The position numbers and the translations under genes are program-made. From CAUPWF01 sp044425815 (GTDB taxonomy: Bacteria; Bacillota; Clostridia; Lachnospirales; Lachnospiraceae), in NCBI GenBank assembly GCA_044425815.1, contig JAWXVA010000018.1, positions 1-33,289 on the forward strand: 33,289 nucleotides of DNA, read 5' to 3'. The notes under the pieces are model-generated. The model searched no databases, had not been told where the DNA came from, and saw nothing but the letters and a program-made list of their open reading frames with translations. This document shows positions 1 to 8,455 of the stretch, one piece after another (positions within the stretch are counted from its first letter, which is position 1; each line of letters begins with the position of its first letter).

Positions 1-2
1 AT

Positions 3-80
3 TTGGCATGTATGATAGCACCATTATCATCCGTACCAGTAGGGTATGTCTTCTACAAAAGTGGTAGGTGGAAGAAGTAG
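3..80 (+). CDS. possible 3' end of an upstream gene (partial)
   Basis: Reading frame 3 is open from the window edge to a TAG at 78-80 and gives about 25 residues with a hydrophobic stretch followed by a short basic tail (ending GRWKK). This looks like the end of a membrane-associated protein, but it is too short to identify. The other two plus frames also run some way, so this may be chance. The stretch 81-183 after it holds no gene or clear terminator, only the weak purine-rich ribosome binding site of the next gene. Confidence 0.25.
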   Translation: MACMIAPLSSVPVGYVFYKSGRWKK

Positions 81-183
81 ATGCTGCATAATATCTAGGA
101 TGAAAGCGCATAAGTATTTAAGATAAAAGAATAATGATAAAAGATTAAGATGGTGGAATCAAGAAAAAGGGATAGGGAATAAA

Positions 184-1461
184 ATGAACGATAAAAAAAA
201 TCAGATATTTACGAGTGCAAATGTTTTGATACCTAACAAAGAGATTGATATGAGCAGATGGAGTGTGGTTGCATGTGATCAATATACGTCAGAGCAAGAG
301 TACTGGGAATCTGTAAAGCAGCATGTGGAAAATGAAAATTCAACATTACATATGGTTTTCCCAGAAATATATTTAGAAGAAGAGGGATTTGAAACGCGAA
401 TTGAAAATATTTCTAATAGTATGAAAAAGTATCTAGCAGATAATATATTTACGCAATACCCAAATTCTTATGTATACGTAAGGAGAGAACTAGCAAATAA
501 AAAAGTTCGTCACGGCATTATAGGGAAAATAGATTTAGAACATTACGAATATACAGTGGGGGCAAAGCCTGTTATCCGAGCGACGGAAGGTACGGTCTTA
601 GAACGGATACCACCACGTGTCAAGATCCGTGAGAAGTGCCCACTAGAATTACCGCATGTGATGTTGTTAATAGATGATGAAGCAGATGAAATAATAGGAG
701 GAATAGCAAAACAGTCAGAATCATTAGCCTGTATATATGACTTTGAACTTATGCAAGAAAGTGGACATATTTCTGGGTATTTACTAAATGATGACTGTGA
801 AACGTTGTTGAATCAAGGAATAGAAAAATTAGCAAATCAGCACGAATTTGATGCTCGATATGGAACGCAGGGAGAGGATGTTCTTTTATTTGCAGTAGGT
901 GATGGAAATCATTCACTTGCAACTGCTAAGAAATGTTATGAGAATCTCAAAGTGGAGATAGGTGAGAAAGCTTTAGAAAGTGAAGCGCGATATGCATTAG
1001 TTGAAGTGGTGAATTTACATGACAGCTCATTGGAGTTCGAGGCGATTCATAGAGTGGTATTTGATGTGAATGCAGAACATATGTTAGAGAAATTGAGTGA
1101 CGTATTTCAAGTTCAGAACATAGAATTGTTAGAGGATAATGATTTTGTTATGATTACCAATCATACGAAAAAAGGATTCCACATCATTAATAAAATTTCG
1201 AATTTAGCAGTAGGGAATCTGCAAAGGTTTATTGATGATTATATAGCGGAGTATGGAGGAAGTGTAGATTATATTCACGGAGAATCTGTAGTGACAAAAT
1301 TGTGCGAAGAAGGCAATACAGTTGGATTCTTATTGAATAGTATGGAAAAATCGGATTTATTTAAAACAGTCATTATGGATGGAGCGCTCCCAAGAAAGAC
1401 GTTTTCCATGGGTGAAGCTTGTGATAAGAGGTTTTATTTGGAAGCTAGAGAGATTAAATAA
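184..1461 (+). CDS. DUF1015 family protein
   Basis: A 425-residue soluble protein of the DUF1015 family (COG4198). This is recognised from the N-terminal pattern with WSVVACDQYTSE near residues 26-37 and the conserved block GDGNHSLATAKK starting at residue 239. The length fits full-length family members. The biochemical function of the family is not established. In many clostridia it lies next to the serine biosynthesis genes serC and serA, but no such gene is visible in this window, so the context gives no role here. The start ATG is preceded by a purine-rich stretch (GGGATAGGGA) about five bases away, a weak but usable ribosome binding site. The gene ends about 40 bases before the convergent histidine kinase gene. 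The gap holds only a 7-bp all-AT hairpin around 1456-1475, not a convincing terminator. Confidence 0.85.
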   Translation: MNDKKNQIFTSANVLIPNKEIDMSRWSVVACDQYTSEQEYWESVKQHVENENSTLHMVFPEIYLEEEGFETRIENISNSMKKYLADNIFTQYPNSYVYVRRELANKKVRHGIIGKIDLEHYEYTVGAKPVIRATEGTVLERIPPRVKIREKCPLELPHVMLLIDDEADEIIGGIAKQSESLACIYDFELMQESGHISGYLLNDDCETLLNQGIEKLANQHEFDARYGTQGEDVLLFAVGDGNHSLATAKKCYENLKVEIGEKALESEARYALVEVVNLHDSSLEFEAIHRVVFDVNAEHMLEKLSDVFQVQNIELLEDNDFVMITNHTKKGFHIINKISNLAVGNLQRFIDDYIAEYGGSVDYIHGESVVTKLCEEGNTVGFLLNSMEKSDLFKTVIMDGALPRKTFSMGEACDKRFYLEAREIK

Positions 1462-1500
1462 ATGCCATTTTATTTATGATTAAGCAACTAGAATTATCAA

Positions 1501-3186
1501 TTAAATTTCTAACATTACCTTGGCATAGAATTGATGCTCCTTTATCTCAAAAGTATATAATCCCTCATATTTATCGACAATAGTCATGATGCTCTTGATT
1601 CCGAAGCCATGTCCTTCTTGAGCAAGTGGTGAGACAGGCACATCATTTTTCATTATAATTTCTCCGACGAATCCATTCTGGACAAAAATCAAAAGTTTAT
1701 TGTTCTTATAAATGGATTGGATATGGACGATACGTGAAGCTGAATCTTCAACACTAGAGGCTGCTGTAATTGCATTTTCTAGTAGGTTGAATAATAAAGA
1801 GCATAAATCAGTGTCAACAATGGAAAGCGATTCGGGAAGAGCAACATCTGTGGTAAATACGATATGTTGTTTCTTAGCATGAAGGGCAAAGGATCCAAGG
1901 ATTAAATTTACGGTCTCATTTTCACAATAGTAATTCGGTGTGATAGAGTCTAGTTTGTTGTGCGTTTCAGCTAGATATTCACAGAGTTTGTCCATATTAC
2001 CTTGATGTGCTAATAATTCCATTAATTTCAGAGAATGTCGCATATCATGACGATAAATAGCAGTTTGTTCATGTGTGTTTTTGAGGTGTTCTATATATTG
2101 TTTCGAACCATCTAGCTGGTCTTGCAATTGTTTACTTAAGTTATTGATAAGTTTTGTAGTGCCATCAATATTAAGTAGAATACCTAGAGCGGTATTTGCG
2201 ATATTATCCTGATTACTTTGGATAAATAATTGAAGTCGATACCACGTATAAGTACCAGTGTAGTCTTTGATGCGAATATCAACGGTTCCGCTTTTTTTGT
2301 TTTTGATACAAGAGTCAATAAAATGAAAACAAGACTTACGGTCGGATTCATATATTCCTTCATGTTCTTGAATCCATTGATATGGGTGAATGATAGAAGC
2401 TGGCCACCCTAAGGTTTCAGAACAATTTCTCGAAGGGATGAGCGTATCATTGAGAAGATTCCAGTCAAAGCTAAATAAACTAGTTTCTTGCATGATTAAT
2501 TGATGCTTCTCAAGTTCTATTCTAAGATTATCTTCCTCTTTTTTCAAAGATTTGTTCATTCTAAGCAATTCTTGTTGGTTACACAGTAATTTCACTTCTT
2601 GTACAAAAAGAAGGGTACAGCAGAGCACAGTTACAAGTGTGGTGATACTAATATTAATAATGTCGCCAATTTGTAGAAAATGATAATTAATTGCGAGGAA
2701 AGAACAGTAAGAAATTAATTGGATGAAGATAGAGTGCCAAAGCTTAAATCGAAAAAGTATTGAAGTGAAAATAAGAGCAGTAATAAAGACGATGTTAGAA
2801 CCATCTACATCTCTAGAAGTACTGTAGGAATTAAGAAAAAGATTCCAATAAATATAGAAAATCGCACAAAGTACATGACAATAATAACGAGTGTTAATGG
2901 AGCTTTTCCAAAAAAAGTGCAAAAACATTGTGGTGGCAGCAACAATTAACATTACAATATAGAAATAAAAATATATACGGTTATTATAAGAAGTTAAACC
3001 AGAAGGTGATAAGACTAAAACACGATAAATGTTAAAAAGCTGTATGCAAAATGTTACAATCGCTCCAACGATTGTAATAAGAGAATTACGCGTATTCATA
3101 TTTGCAATAAAAATCCCATCTATTGCTCTATAATTGGCAACGATTCTATTTAATTCTTGTTTTCCAAAATTCACAAATTGTCTCAT
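1501..3186 (-). CDS. membrane sensor histidine kinase, GHKL/AgrC-like, with PAS domain
   Basis: This 561-residue sensor kinase probably responds to an external or membrane signal and phosphorylates the response regulator encoded just upstream in the same operon. Hydrophobic segments near residues 38-58, 71-92, 103-119, 131-148, 150-170 and 177-196 suggest about six membrane helices. A coiled coil (about 200-230) and a PAS-like domain (about 235-345, with the WxxxxGTYTWYRLQ-type end) follow. The cytoplasmic kinase part has IYRHDMRHS with H380 as the likely phosphoacceptor, an N-box LLFNLLENAITAA (N467, N471) and a G-box GHGFGIKS at 525-532, as in the GHKL ATPases of AgrC-type quorum or peptide sensors. 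The start ATG has only a distant AAAGG, so translation may depend on coupling to the regulator gene 49 bases upstream. The ligand is unknown; the neighbouring AGCS symporter suggests an amino acid or peptide cue (inference). Confidence 0.88.
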   Translation of the reverse strand: MRQFVNFGKQELNRIVANYRAIDGIFIANMNTRNSLITIVGAIVTFCIQLFNIYRVLVLSPSGLTSYNNRIYFYFYIVMLIVAATTMFLHFFWKSSINTRYYCHVLCAIFYIYWNLFLNSYSTSRDVDGSNIVFITALIFTSILFRFKLWHSIFIQLISYCSFLAINYHFLQIGDIINISITTLVTVLCCTLLFVQEVKLLCNQQELLRMNKSLKKEEDNLRIELEKHQLIMQETSLFSFDWNLLNDTLIPSRNCSETLGWPASIIHPYQWIQEHEGIYESDRKSCFHFIDSCIKNKKSGTVDIRIKDYTGTYTWYRLQLFIQSNQDNIANTALGILLNIDGTTKLINNLSKQLQDQLDGSKQYIEHLKNTHEQTAIYRHDMRHSLKLMELLAHQGNMDKLCEYLAETHNKLDSITPNYYCENETVNLILGSFALHAKKQHIVFTTDVALPESLSIVDTDLCSLLFNLLENAITAASSVEDSASRIVHIQSIYKNNKLLIFVQNGFVGEIIMKNDVPVSPLAQEGHGFGIKSIMTIVDKYEGLYTFEIKEHQFYAKVMLEI

Positions 3187-3235
3187 ATATTGTCATCATA
3201 CCTTTCATTAATTCACCATATTTAAAATAGAATAA

Positions 3236-3934
3236 TTAAGTCATTAAATAATTCATATAGGCATTTTTAGTTGCAGAAAAATTAGGCTTAGGAACGGGGA
3301 TGACAGCTCCTAGAATGGTATGGATCCCATCTTTGTCTAATTTGATAACGTGTTGCAAGTGTACAATGTAGGAGCGATGTGGTTTATAAAACTGCGAATA
3401 GCTAAGAAGACGTCCCTCGTATTCTGCAAGAGTTCCAGAGGCTGAAAGTATAGACCCATTTACAAGGGAAATTTGTATTTTGCGTGTCACAACTTCAAGA
3501 TGTACAATATCACAAAACGGCAACTGCATGACACTATCATTTGTTTTGACAAAGAGAAAAGCTTCCGATGTATTAATGTGATTCAAGAGAACGTCGAAAA
3601 ATAAATGTTGATCTATTGGCTTTAATAAATAATCTTTTGCATGCACACGGTAACTAGCAATTGCAAATTCTGGTGACGTTGTAAGAAAGATAATAGGGAG
3701 ATTTTTATCAAAGGTACGAATGACCTGAGCTAATTCTATTCCGGTCATATTTGGCATAACAATATCAAGTAGTAGAATATCAAATTCCTGATTGATAACT
3801 TTACTTAATAATGATTTAGGGCTATTAAATACTTCGTAAATAAGAGTGGGGCAATGAACTTCTTTAAATTGCTCAACCATAGTAGAGATTATAGCAAGTT
3901 CCTTTATGTCATCGTCACAGATCGCAATACGCAT
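3236..3934 (-). CDS. LytTR-family response regulator
   Basis: A 232-residue two-component regulator. The receiver domain (about 1-120) shows the acidic pocket CDDD at residues 6-9, the phosphoacceptor D57 in LLLDIVMPNMTG, the conserved T near residue 85 and K107 in the YLLKPI motif. The C-terminal half (about 130-230) has the LytTR DNA-binding pattern, including FYKPHRSYIVHLQHV (compare the family motif RxHRSxxVN). The ribosome binding site AAGGAGG lies eight bases before the ATG on the minus strand. It is the first gene of a two-gene operon with the histidine kinase and is divergent from the AGCS symporter, which makes the symporter a plausible target. LytTR proteins bind pairs of roughly 9-bp direct repeats, but I could not identify a convincing pair in the 358-bp intergenic region. 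Confidence 0.92.
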   Translation of the reverse strand: MRIAICDDDIKELAIISTMVEQFKEVHCPTLIYEVFNSPKSLLSKVINQEFDILLLDIVMPNMTGIELAQVIRTFDKNLPIIFLTTSPEFAIASYRVHAKDYLLKPIDQHLFFDVLLNHINTSEAFLFVKTNDSVMQLPFCDIVHLEVVTRKIQISLVNGSILSASGTLAEYEGRLLSYSQFYKPHRSYIVHLQHVIKLDKDGIHTILGAVIPVPKPNFSATKNAYMNYLMT

Positions 3935-4147
3935 TGTGAATTCCTCCTTGTTCCTTTGCTTGAAAATCTTTTGTGTTTACTTGATTTTATCATAATTGGT
4001 GTAGTTTAAAAAGATGAAAATACAGCGGGATATAAGGAGAAAAGAAATAAAGAAGAATATATAGTTGATGTATTTGGTTATAATTAATGAAAAATGGAGT
4101 GAAAAGAGGAGAATTATGTATTGGTCTACAATTTTATTCGAGAATGA

Positions 4148-4176
4148 TTGTAATATACGAAGGATTATGGTATATT
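4148..4176 (+). promoter_or_regulatory. candidate sigma-A promoter of the AGCS symporter
   Basis: TTGTAA (4148-4153) and TATATT (4171-4176) are separated by exactly 17 bases, a near-consensus vegetative promoter. Transcription would start near 4183 and leave a leader of about 110 bases before the symporter ATG. Confidence 0.6.
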
Positions 4177-4194
4177 AAAAAATATTTTTGCGAT

Positions 4195-4222
4195 TTAACG
4201 CATTAAACTACCATTGTGTTAA
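4195..4222 (+). repeat. inverted repeat in the symporter leader
   Basis: TTAACGCA (4195-4202) faces TGTGTTAA (4215-4222) with a 12-base loop, an 8-bp stem with one G-T pair. It lies just downstream of the predicted transcription start and could be an operator or an RNA hairpin. There is no T-run after it, so it is not an intrinsic terminator. Confidence 0.45.
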
Positions 4223-4292
4223 CTTGGCGATGGGGCTTGGGGCACATTGTTGAAGCGCAGGAAGAAAAAGGAAAATATAGGGGGAAACAAAA

Positions 4293-5780
4293 ATGGTAGA
4301 AACAATCACAAGTATTAACTCGGCAATTAATGGATTTGTGTGGGGGATTCCAGTCTTATCACTACTAATCCTAACAGGGGTATTAATGACAATTCTTACA
4401 AAAGGATTTCAATTTACTCATATTGCGCACTGGGCAAAACTTACAATCGGAAGTATTTTCCAAAAGAATATTTCTGGTAAGAATGAAGACAAAGGTTCTA
4501 TTTCACAATTTCAAGCACTATGTACAGCACTAGCAGCTACAGTTGGTGTAGGGAATATTGCAGGGGTTGCAACGGCTATTGTATCAGGTGGTCCGGGTGC
4601 TATCTTCTGGATGTGGATAGCAGCATTATTTGGAACTATGACAAACTTCTCTGAGAATGTTCTTGGTATTTATTACCGTAGAAAGAATGTAAAAGGAGAA
4701 TGGGCTGGTGGAGCGATGTACTACTTATCATCGGGTGTTGGAAGTTACAAAGGCTGTAAGCAAATTGGTAAAATTTTAGCAACACTATTTGCGGCATTTG
4801 CAGTTTTAGCATCATTTGGGATTGGTAACGCAAGTCAAGTAAATACAATTGCATCGAATATGCAAAGTGCATTCTCGATTCCAAATGTAGTATCAGGGGT
4901 TGTACTTATGGTATTAGCAGGATTGGTTATTGTTGGTGGTATTAAACGTATTGCTTCAGTTACAGAGAAAATCGTTCCTACAATGGTAGTATTATATCTA
5001 ATAGGTGCATTCGTAGTTGTAATTGTAAATGCAGGACAAATTTTACCAGCATTTGAATCAATTTTTGCATTTGCTTTTGGAGGACGTGCTTTTGCTGGTG
5101 CAGTTGGTGGTGTAGTAGTGAAAAATGCGGTTACATGGGGATTTAAACGCGGTGTATTCTCAAATGAAGCTGGTTTAGGTTCTTCAGTTATGGTTCATAG
5201 CGCATCCAATGTTAAGGAACCAGTTCGCCAAGGAATGTGGGGGATTTTTGAAGTAGTAGCAGATACACTTGTTGTATGTACACTAACAGCACTTGTAATT
5301 CTTACAAGTGGAGCAATTGATTTGACAACAGGAGAATTATTGATAGAAGCAGAAGGATCAGTACTTGTAAGTACAGCATTTGCAGGAGTATTCGGAAGTT
5401 TTGGATCAGGGTTTATTGCAATTGCAATTTTATTGTTTGCATTTTCAACAGTACTTGGATGGAGTTATTATGGAACAAAAGCTTGGGAATATTTATTTGG
5501 AACAAGTGCGACAATGATTTATAAAGTTGTATTCGTATTATTTGTATTTGTAGGAGCGACAATGAGCTTATCACTTGCATGGGATATTTCTGATACATTC
5601 AATGGTTTAATGGCGATTCCAAACTTAATTGGTGTCATTGCACTTAGTCCATTAGTATTAAAGATTACAACGAACTACATCAAGCGTACATTTGGAAAAG
5701 AAAAAATCGAACCAATGCTAAATGCAGATGCAGGTATTCAAGCAGATGAAGCAGCAGCTTTGGCAAAGGATAATGCATAG
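4293..5780 (+). CDS. sodium:alanine/glycine symporter (AGCS family)
   Basis: A 495-residue integral membrane transporter of the alanine or glycine:cation symporter family (AGCS, TC 2.A.25), which imports small neutral amino acids with sodium or protons. Diagnostic blocks are GVGNIAGVATAI starting at residue 85, the TNFSENVLGIYYR stretch near 119-131, and FKRGVFSNEAGLGSS at 284-298. About 10 to 11 hydrophobic helices fill the chain, and the length is typical. The N-terminus is non-cleaved and begins in the first helix. AGGGGGAAAC lies just before the ATG as ribosome binding site. The gene is monocistronic, with its own promoter upstream and a strong terminator downstream. It is divergent from an AgrC/LytTR two-component system that may control it. 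The precise substrate (alanine, glycine, or possibly glutamine as in some relatives) cannot be read from sequence. Confidence 0.93.
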   Translation: MVETITSINSAINGFVWGIPVLSLLILTGVLMTILTKGFQFTHIAHWAKLTIGSIFQKNISGKNEDKGSISQFQALCTALAATVGVGNIAGVATAIVSGGPGAIFWMWIAALFGTMTNFSENVLGIYYRRKNVKGEWAGGAMYYLSSGVGSYKGCKQIGKILATLFAAFAVLASFGIGNASQVNTIASNMQSAFSIPNVVSGVVLMVLAGLVIVGGIKRIASVTEKIVPTMVVLYLIGAFVVVIVNAGQILPAFESIFAFAFGGRAFAGAVGGVVVKNAVTWGFKRGVFSNEAGLGSSVMVHSASNVKEPVRQGMWGIFEVVADTLVVCTLTALVILTSGAIDLTTGELLIEAEGSVLVSTAFAGVFGSFGSGFIAIAILLFAFSTVLGWSYYGTKAWEYLFGTSATMIYKVVFVLFVFVGATMSLSLAWDISDTFNGLMAIPNLIGVIALSPLVLKITTNYIKRTFGKEKIEPMLNADAGIQADEAAALAKDNA

Positions 5781-5812
5781 TATTCGAAGTATAAAGAAAA
5801 TAAGAAGCGATA

Positions 5813-5844
5813 AAGAACCTACCGTGAGGTGGGTTCTTTTTTTT
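5813..5844 (+). terminator. rho-independent terminator after the symporter gene
   Basis: AAGAACCTACC (5813-5823) pairs with GGTGGGTTCTT (5828-5838, one T-G pair) around a GTGA loop, followed by a run of eight T. This is a strong intrinsic terminator. Confidence 0.92.
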
Positions 5845-5895
5845 CGGAATATACTGTGATATAATGATTTCGTATGAGATTGGAGGAGTTATAAT

Positions 5896-6378
5896 ATGAA
5901 TATTCGTAGAGCAACAATACATGATCTGGATTTAGTAACCGAAATAGAAGCAGCATGCTTCTTGCCTGCAGAGGCGGCACCGAGAAAAAGTTTTGAAGCA
6001 CGATTACAGATATTTCCAGATTACTTCTGGATACTTGAAGAGGAAGGAAATGCACGCGGATTTATTAATGGGCCTGTGATTAATCAGAATATTATTGATG
6101 ACGAGATGTATGCAGAAGCGAATTGTCATAGACAAGATGGAGAATGGCAGACTGTATTTGGCATTAATACGCTACCGGAATATCGCAAGCAAGGGCTTGG
6201 TAAAGTTATGATAGAAGCAGTCATTGAGTGTGCACGAAGAGAAGGCAGAAAAGGGTGTGTCTTGACGTGTAAAGATTATCTGTTGCCGTTCTACGAATCT
6301 ATGGGATTTCGTAGCATGGGGATATCAGCATCCACACATGGTGGGGCATCGTGGAATGATATGATTTTAGAATTTTAG
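5896..6378 (+). CDS. GNAT-family N-acetyltransferase
   Basis: A 160-residue single-domain GNAT acetyltransferase that would transfer an acetyl group from acetyl-CoA to an amine. The acetyl-CoA-binding motif A is seen as YRKQGLGKVMIEAVIECA (Y96; RKQGLG 97-102), with the family's beta strand before it (WQTVFGINTLPEY). The C-terminal motif B-like segment LLPFYESMGFRSMG follows. The overall pattern, with an acidic insert after the first helix, resembles the arylalkylamine-acetyltransferase-like group seen in many Firmicutes; the substrate is unknown. A GGAGG ribosome binding site lies about nine bases before the ATG. A TATAAT -10 box near 5861 suggests its own promoter, though the -35 is only a T-run that overlaps the preceding terminator. 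Confidence 0.88.
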   Translation: MNIRRATIHDLDLVTEIEAACFLPAEAAPRKSFEARLQIFPDYFWILEEEGNARGFINGPVINQNIIDDEMYAEANCHRQDGEWQTVFGINTLPEYRKQGLGKVMIEAVIECARREGRKGCVLTCKDYLLPFYESMGFRSMGISASTHGGASWNDMILEF

Positions 6379-6430
6379 TGCAAAAGCAGTATAGAAATAG
6401 TTATCTTAATTAAGAAGATGGAGGAAGAAC

Positions 6431-7546
6431 ATGATTTATAATGGCAAAGAAATCAAAAAATTTGGGTTTGGGCTTATGAGATTGCCAATGTTTGAGGGCG
6501 AAATCGATACGGAACAAGTGAAGCAAATGGTTGATAGTTTCCTAGAGAATGGATTCACGTATTTTGATACAGCTTATGGATATCACAATCAGAAATCAGA
6601 AGGAGCAATCAAAGAGTGTTTAGTAGACCGCTATCCAAGAGATAGTTTTCAACTTGCGACAAAACTTCCAGCATGGGCAGGCGCTAAGACGAAGGAGGAA
6701 GCGGAACAGATGTTTTATACATCCCTTGAAAGAACAGGGGCAGGATATTTTGATTTTTATTTGTTACACAATCTGGGGGGATCAAGAACAGAATTATTTG
6801 AAACCTACGATTTGTGGGATTTTGTAGCTAGACAAAAAGAGGCAGGACTAATTAAAAAACTAGGATTTTCTATGCATGATAATGCAGAGGCTTTAGAGAG
6901 AATATTAACAGCACATCCTGAAGTGGACTTTGTTCAACTTCAGATTAATTATGCAGATTGGGAGAACCCTACCGTTCAATCTAAACTATGTTATGAAGTT
7001 GCGAAGAAACATAAGAAACCAGTTGTAATAATGGAACCTCTACGTGGTGGAGCGCTTGCAAATCCACCGAAAAAGGTAGCTGAAGTCTTAGATGCGAATG
7101 GAGAAGGAAAGCCATATGCAGAATGGGGGCTTCGTTATGCAGCTTCGTTAGAGAATGCATTCATGGTGTTAAGCGGGATGTCTACCATAGAACAAATCAA
7201 ACAAAATATAACGTTTATGAAAGAATTCAAACCGTTAAACACAGAAGAACAGCAGGTGATTGCGAATGCACAAGAAGCATTAGAATCCATTCCATCTATT
7301 GCATGTACCAATTGTCAATATTGCGTGAAAGAGTGTCCGATGACCATTAGTATCCCAGATATCTTTGATGCCATGAATCGATATTTAATTTATGGAGATA
7401 TGAAGGGTGCGAAAGGTGCATATGTAGGAGTCTCAAATAAAGGGAATAATGCGAGTGCGTGTATTGCTTGTAGAAGATGTGAAGCTGTCTGTCCACAGTA
7501 TATTAAAATCAGCGATGAATTGAAAACAGTAGATAAAACACTATAG
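6431..7546 (+). CDS. aldo/keto reductase with C-terminal 2[4Fe-4S] ferredoxin domain
   Basis: A 371-residue oxidoreductase. Residues 1-270 form an aldo/keto reductase barrel with the catalytic tetrad D46, Y51, K78 and H113 (FDTAYGY, ATKLPAW, FYLLHN). The C-terminus has two ferredoxin-type clusters: C292, C295, C298, C302 (CTNCQYCVKECP) and C344, C347, C350, C354 (CIACRRCEAVCP). The AKR-ferredoxin fusion is common in anaerobes and annotated as an aldo/keto reductase family protein; physiological substrate and electron partner are generally unknown. The iron-sulfur module suggests electron exchange with ferredoxin rather than only NAD(P)H (inference). The protein is cytoplasmic with no signal peptide. 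The ribosome binding site GGAGGAAG lies just before the ATG. It probably shares transcripts with the genes on either side, with gaps of about 50 bases. Confidence 0.93.
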   Translation: MIYNGKEIKKFGFGLMRLPMFEGEIDTEQVKQMVDSFLENGFTYFDTAYGYHNQKSEGAIKECLVDRYPRDSFQLATKLPAWAGAKTKEEAEQMFYTSLERTGAGYFDFYLLHNLGGSRTELFETYDLWDFVARQKEAGLIKKLGFSMHDNAEALERILTAHPEVDFVQLQINYADWENPTVQSKLCYEVAKKHKKPVVIMEPLRGGALANPPKKVAEVLDANGEGKPYAEWGLRYAASLENAFMVLSGMSTIEQIKQNITFMKEFKPLNTEEQQVIANAQEALESIPSIACTNCQYCVKECPMTISIPDIFDAMNRYLIYGDMKGAKGAYVGVSNKGNNASACIACRRCEAVCPQYIKISDELKTVDKTL

Positions 7547-7592
7547 ATAGTATACAGATATTTTTACGAATATCGGAATTGGAGGAGAAAGC

Positions 7593-8393
7593 ATGCCAGC
7601 ATTTTATACACATGCAAGATTTGGAGCGAAAGTATTAGAAGCGTTAAGCCCAGACATTCGTGAGATTGCAAATAAATATCCAGAATTATTTTACATAGGT
7701 CTACAAGGACCGGATATTTTGTTTTATCACAAAGCATACCAAGGGAATGAAATTAGTAAGGCGGGATATGCACAGCACAGAAAGGCAGGCTATGAATTTT
7801 TTGAACCAGCAAGACAGATTATTCGAGAATCAGATAATCAAGAAGCTGCATTCAGTTATATTGCTGGATTTATTTGTCATTTCACACTGGATAGTCAATG
7901 TCATCCATACATAGGGACAGTAGAACAAGATACAAAGTTGAGCCATGCGGAGATAGAAGCAGAAGAAGATCGGTATCTAATGATTCAGGATGGGAAAGAT
8001 CCACTGCGTCATCTAGCAGTGAATCAAGTGGTTATTTCTGAATTAAATACGGCTGTAATAGCAGAGTTTTTCGAAGTGACAGTTCAAGAGGATATTCGGC
8101 GAGCATTGCGACATATGAAATTTTTTAGTCGGTTATTCTGCGCACCAAGTAAATGCAAAAGAACCATGGTATATGCAGCACTTAAGTTGGCAGGGAAATA
8201 TAAAGGCTTAAGTGGAATGATTGTTAATTATGAAGAGAATCCAAAGTGTTATGAGAGTACTAGAAAAATCGCTGAATTGTGTGAGGGGGCAATACCGATA
8301 GCATGCGATCTAATTGCAGAGTATCATACTGCGGTAGAGAATCTCGAAGTTAGATTAGGTGAAAGATACACCATGACGTTTGGAGAAGAATAA
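7593..8393 (+). CDS. zinc-dependent phospholipase C family protein
   Basis: A 266-residue protein with the fold signature of zinc-dependent phospholipase C (PF00882). Potential metal ligands are spread as in the family: H7 near the N-terminus (FYTHARFG), D41 and H46 in GPDILFYHK, H62, then H96, D100 and H104 in FICHFTLDSQCHPYIG. Unlike the secreted Bacillus and Clostridium toxins it has no signal peptide or propeptide, so it is expected to act inside the cell, and its substrate is unknown. GGAGG precedes the ATG by about seven bases. It sits between the aldo/keto reductase and transporter genes, which gives no obvious role. It should not be taken as a toxin on this evidence: the sequence only shows the metal-binding fold. 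Confidence 0.85.
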   Translation: MPAFYTHARFGAKVLEALSPDIREIANKYPELFYIGLQGPDILFYHKAYQGNEISKAGYAQHRKAGYEFFEPARQIIRESDNQEAAFSYIAGFICHFTLDSQCHPYIGTVEQDTKLSHAEIEAEEDRYLMIQDGKDPLRHLAVNQVVISELNTAVIAEFFEVTVQEDIRRALRHMKFFSRLFCAPSKCKRTMVYAALKLAGKYKGLSGMIVNYEENPKCYESTRKIAELCEGAIPIACDLIAEYHTAVENLEVRLGERYTMTFGEE

Positions 8394-8455
8394 GATATAG
8401 ACAGATATCACAGATAGATACTGTAGATAAATGAGATAGAATAGAGGAAACATAT

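Larger units (their letters stand above)
3935..4292. promoter_or_regulatory. divergent intergenic region between two-component system and symporter
   Basis: A 358-base AT-rich region with no credible gene. It holds the regulator's ribosome binding site at its left end, a good sigma-A-type promoter for the symporter at 4148-4176, an inverted repeat at 4195-4222 and about 110 bases of symporter leader. No clear minus-strand promoter for the regulator could be picked: TATGAT-like and TAAAAT-like -10 boxes exist, but without good -35 boxes. Confidence 0.7.

Noticed and set aside
4116..4178. 20-codon open frame with a good AGAGGAGA ribosome binding site upstream of the symporter
   Set aside because: Its end overlaps the predicted -10 box of the symporter promoter at 4171-4176, so it would not be on that transcript, and its residues show no pattern. 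Probably chance.
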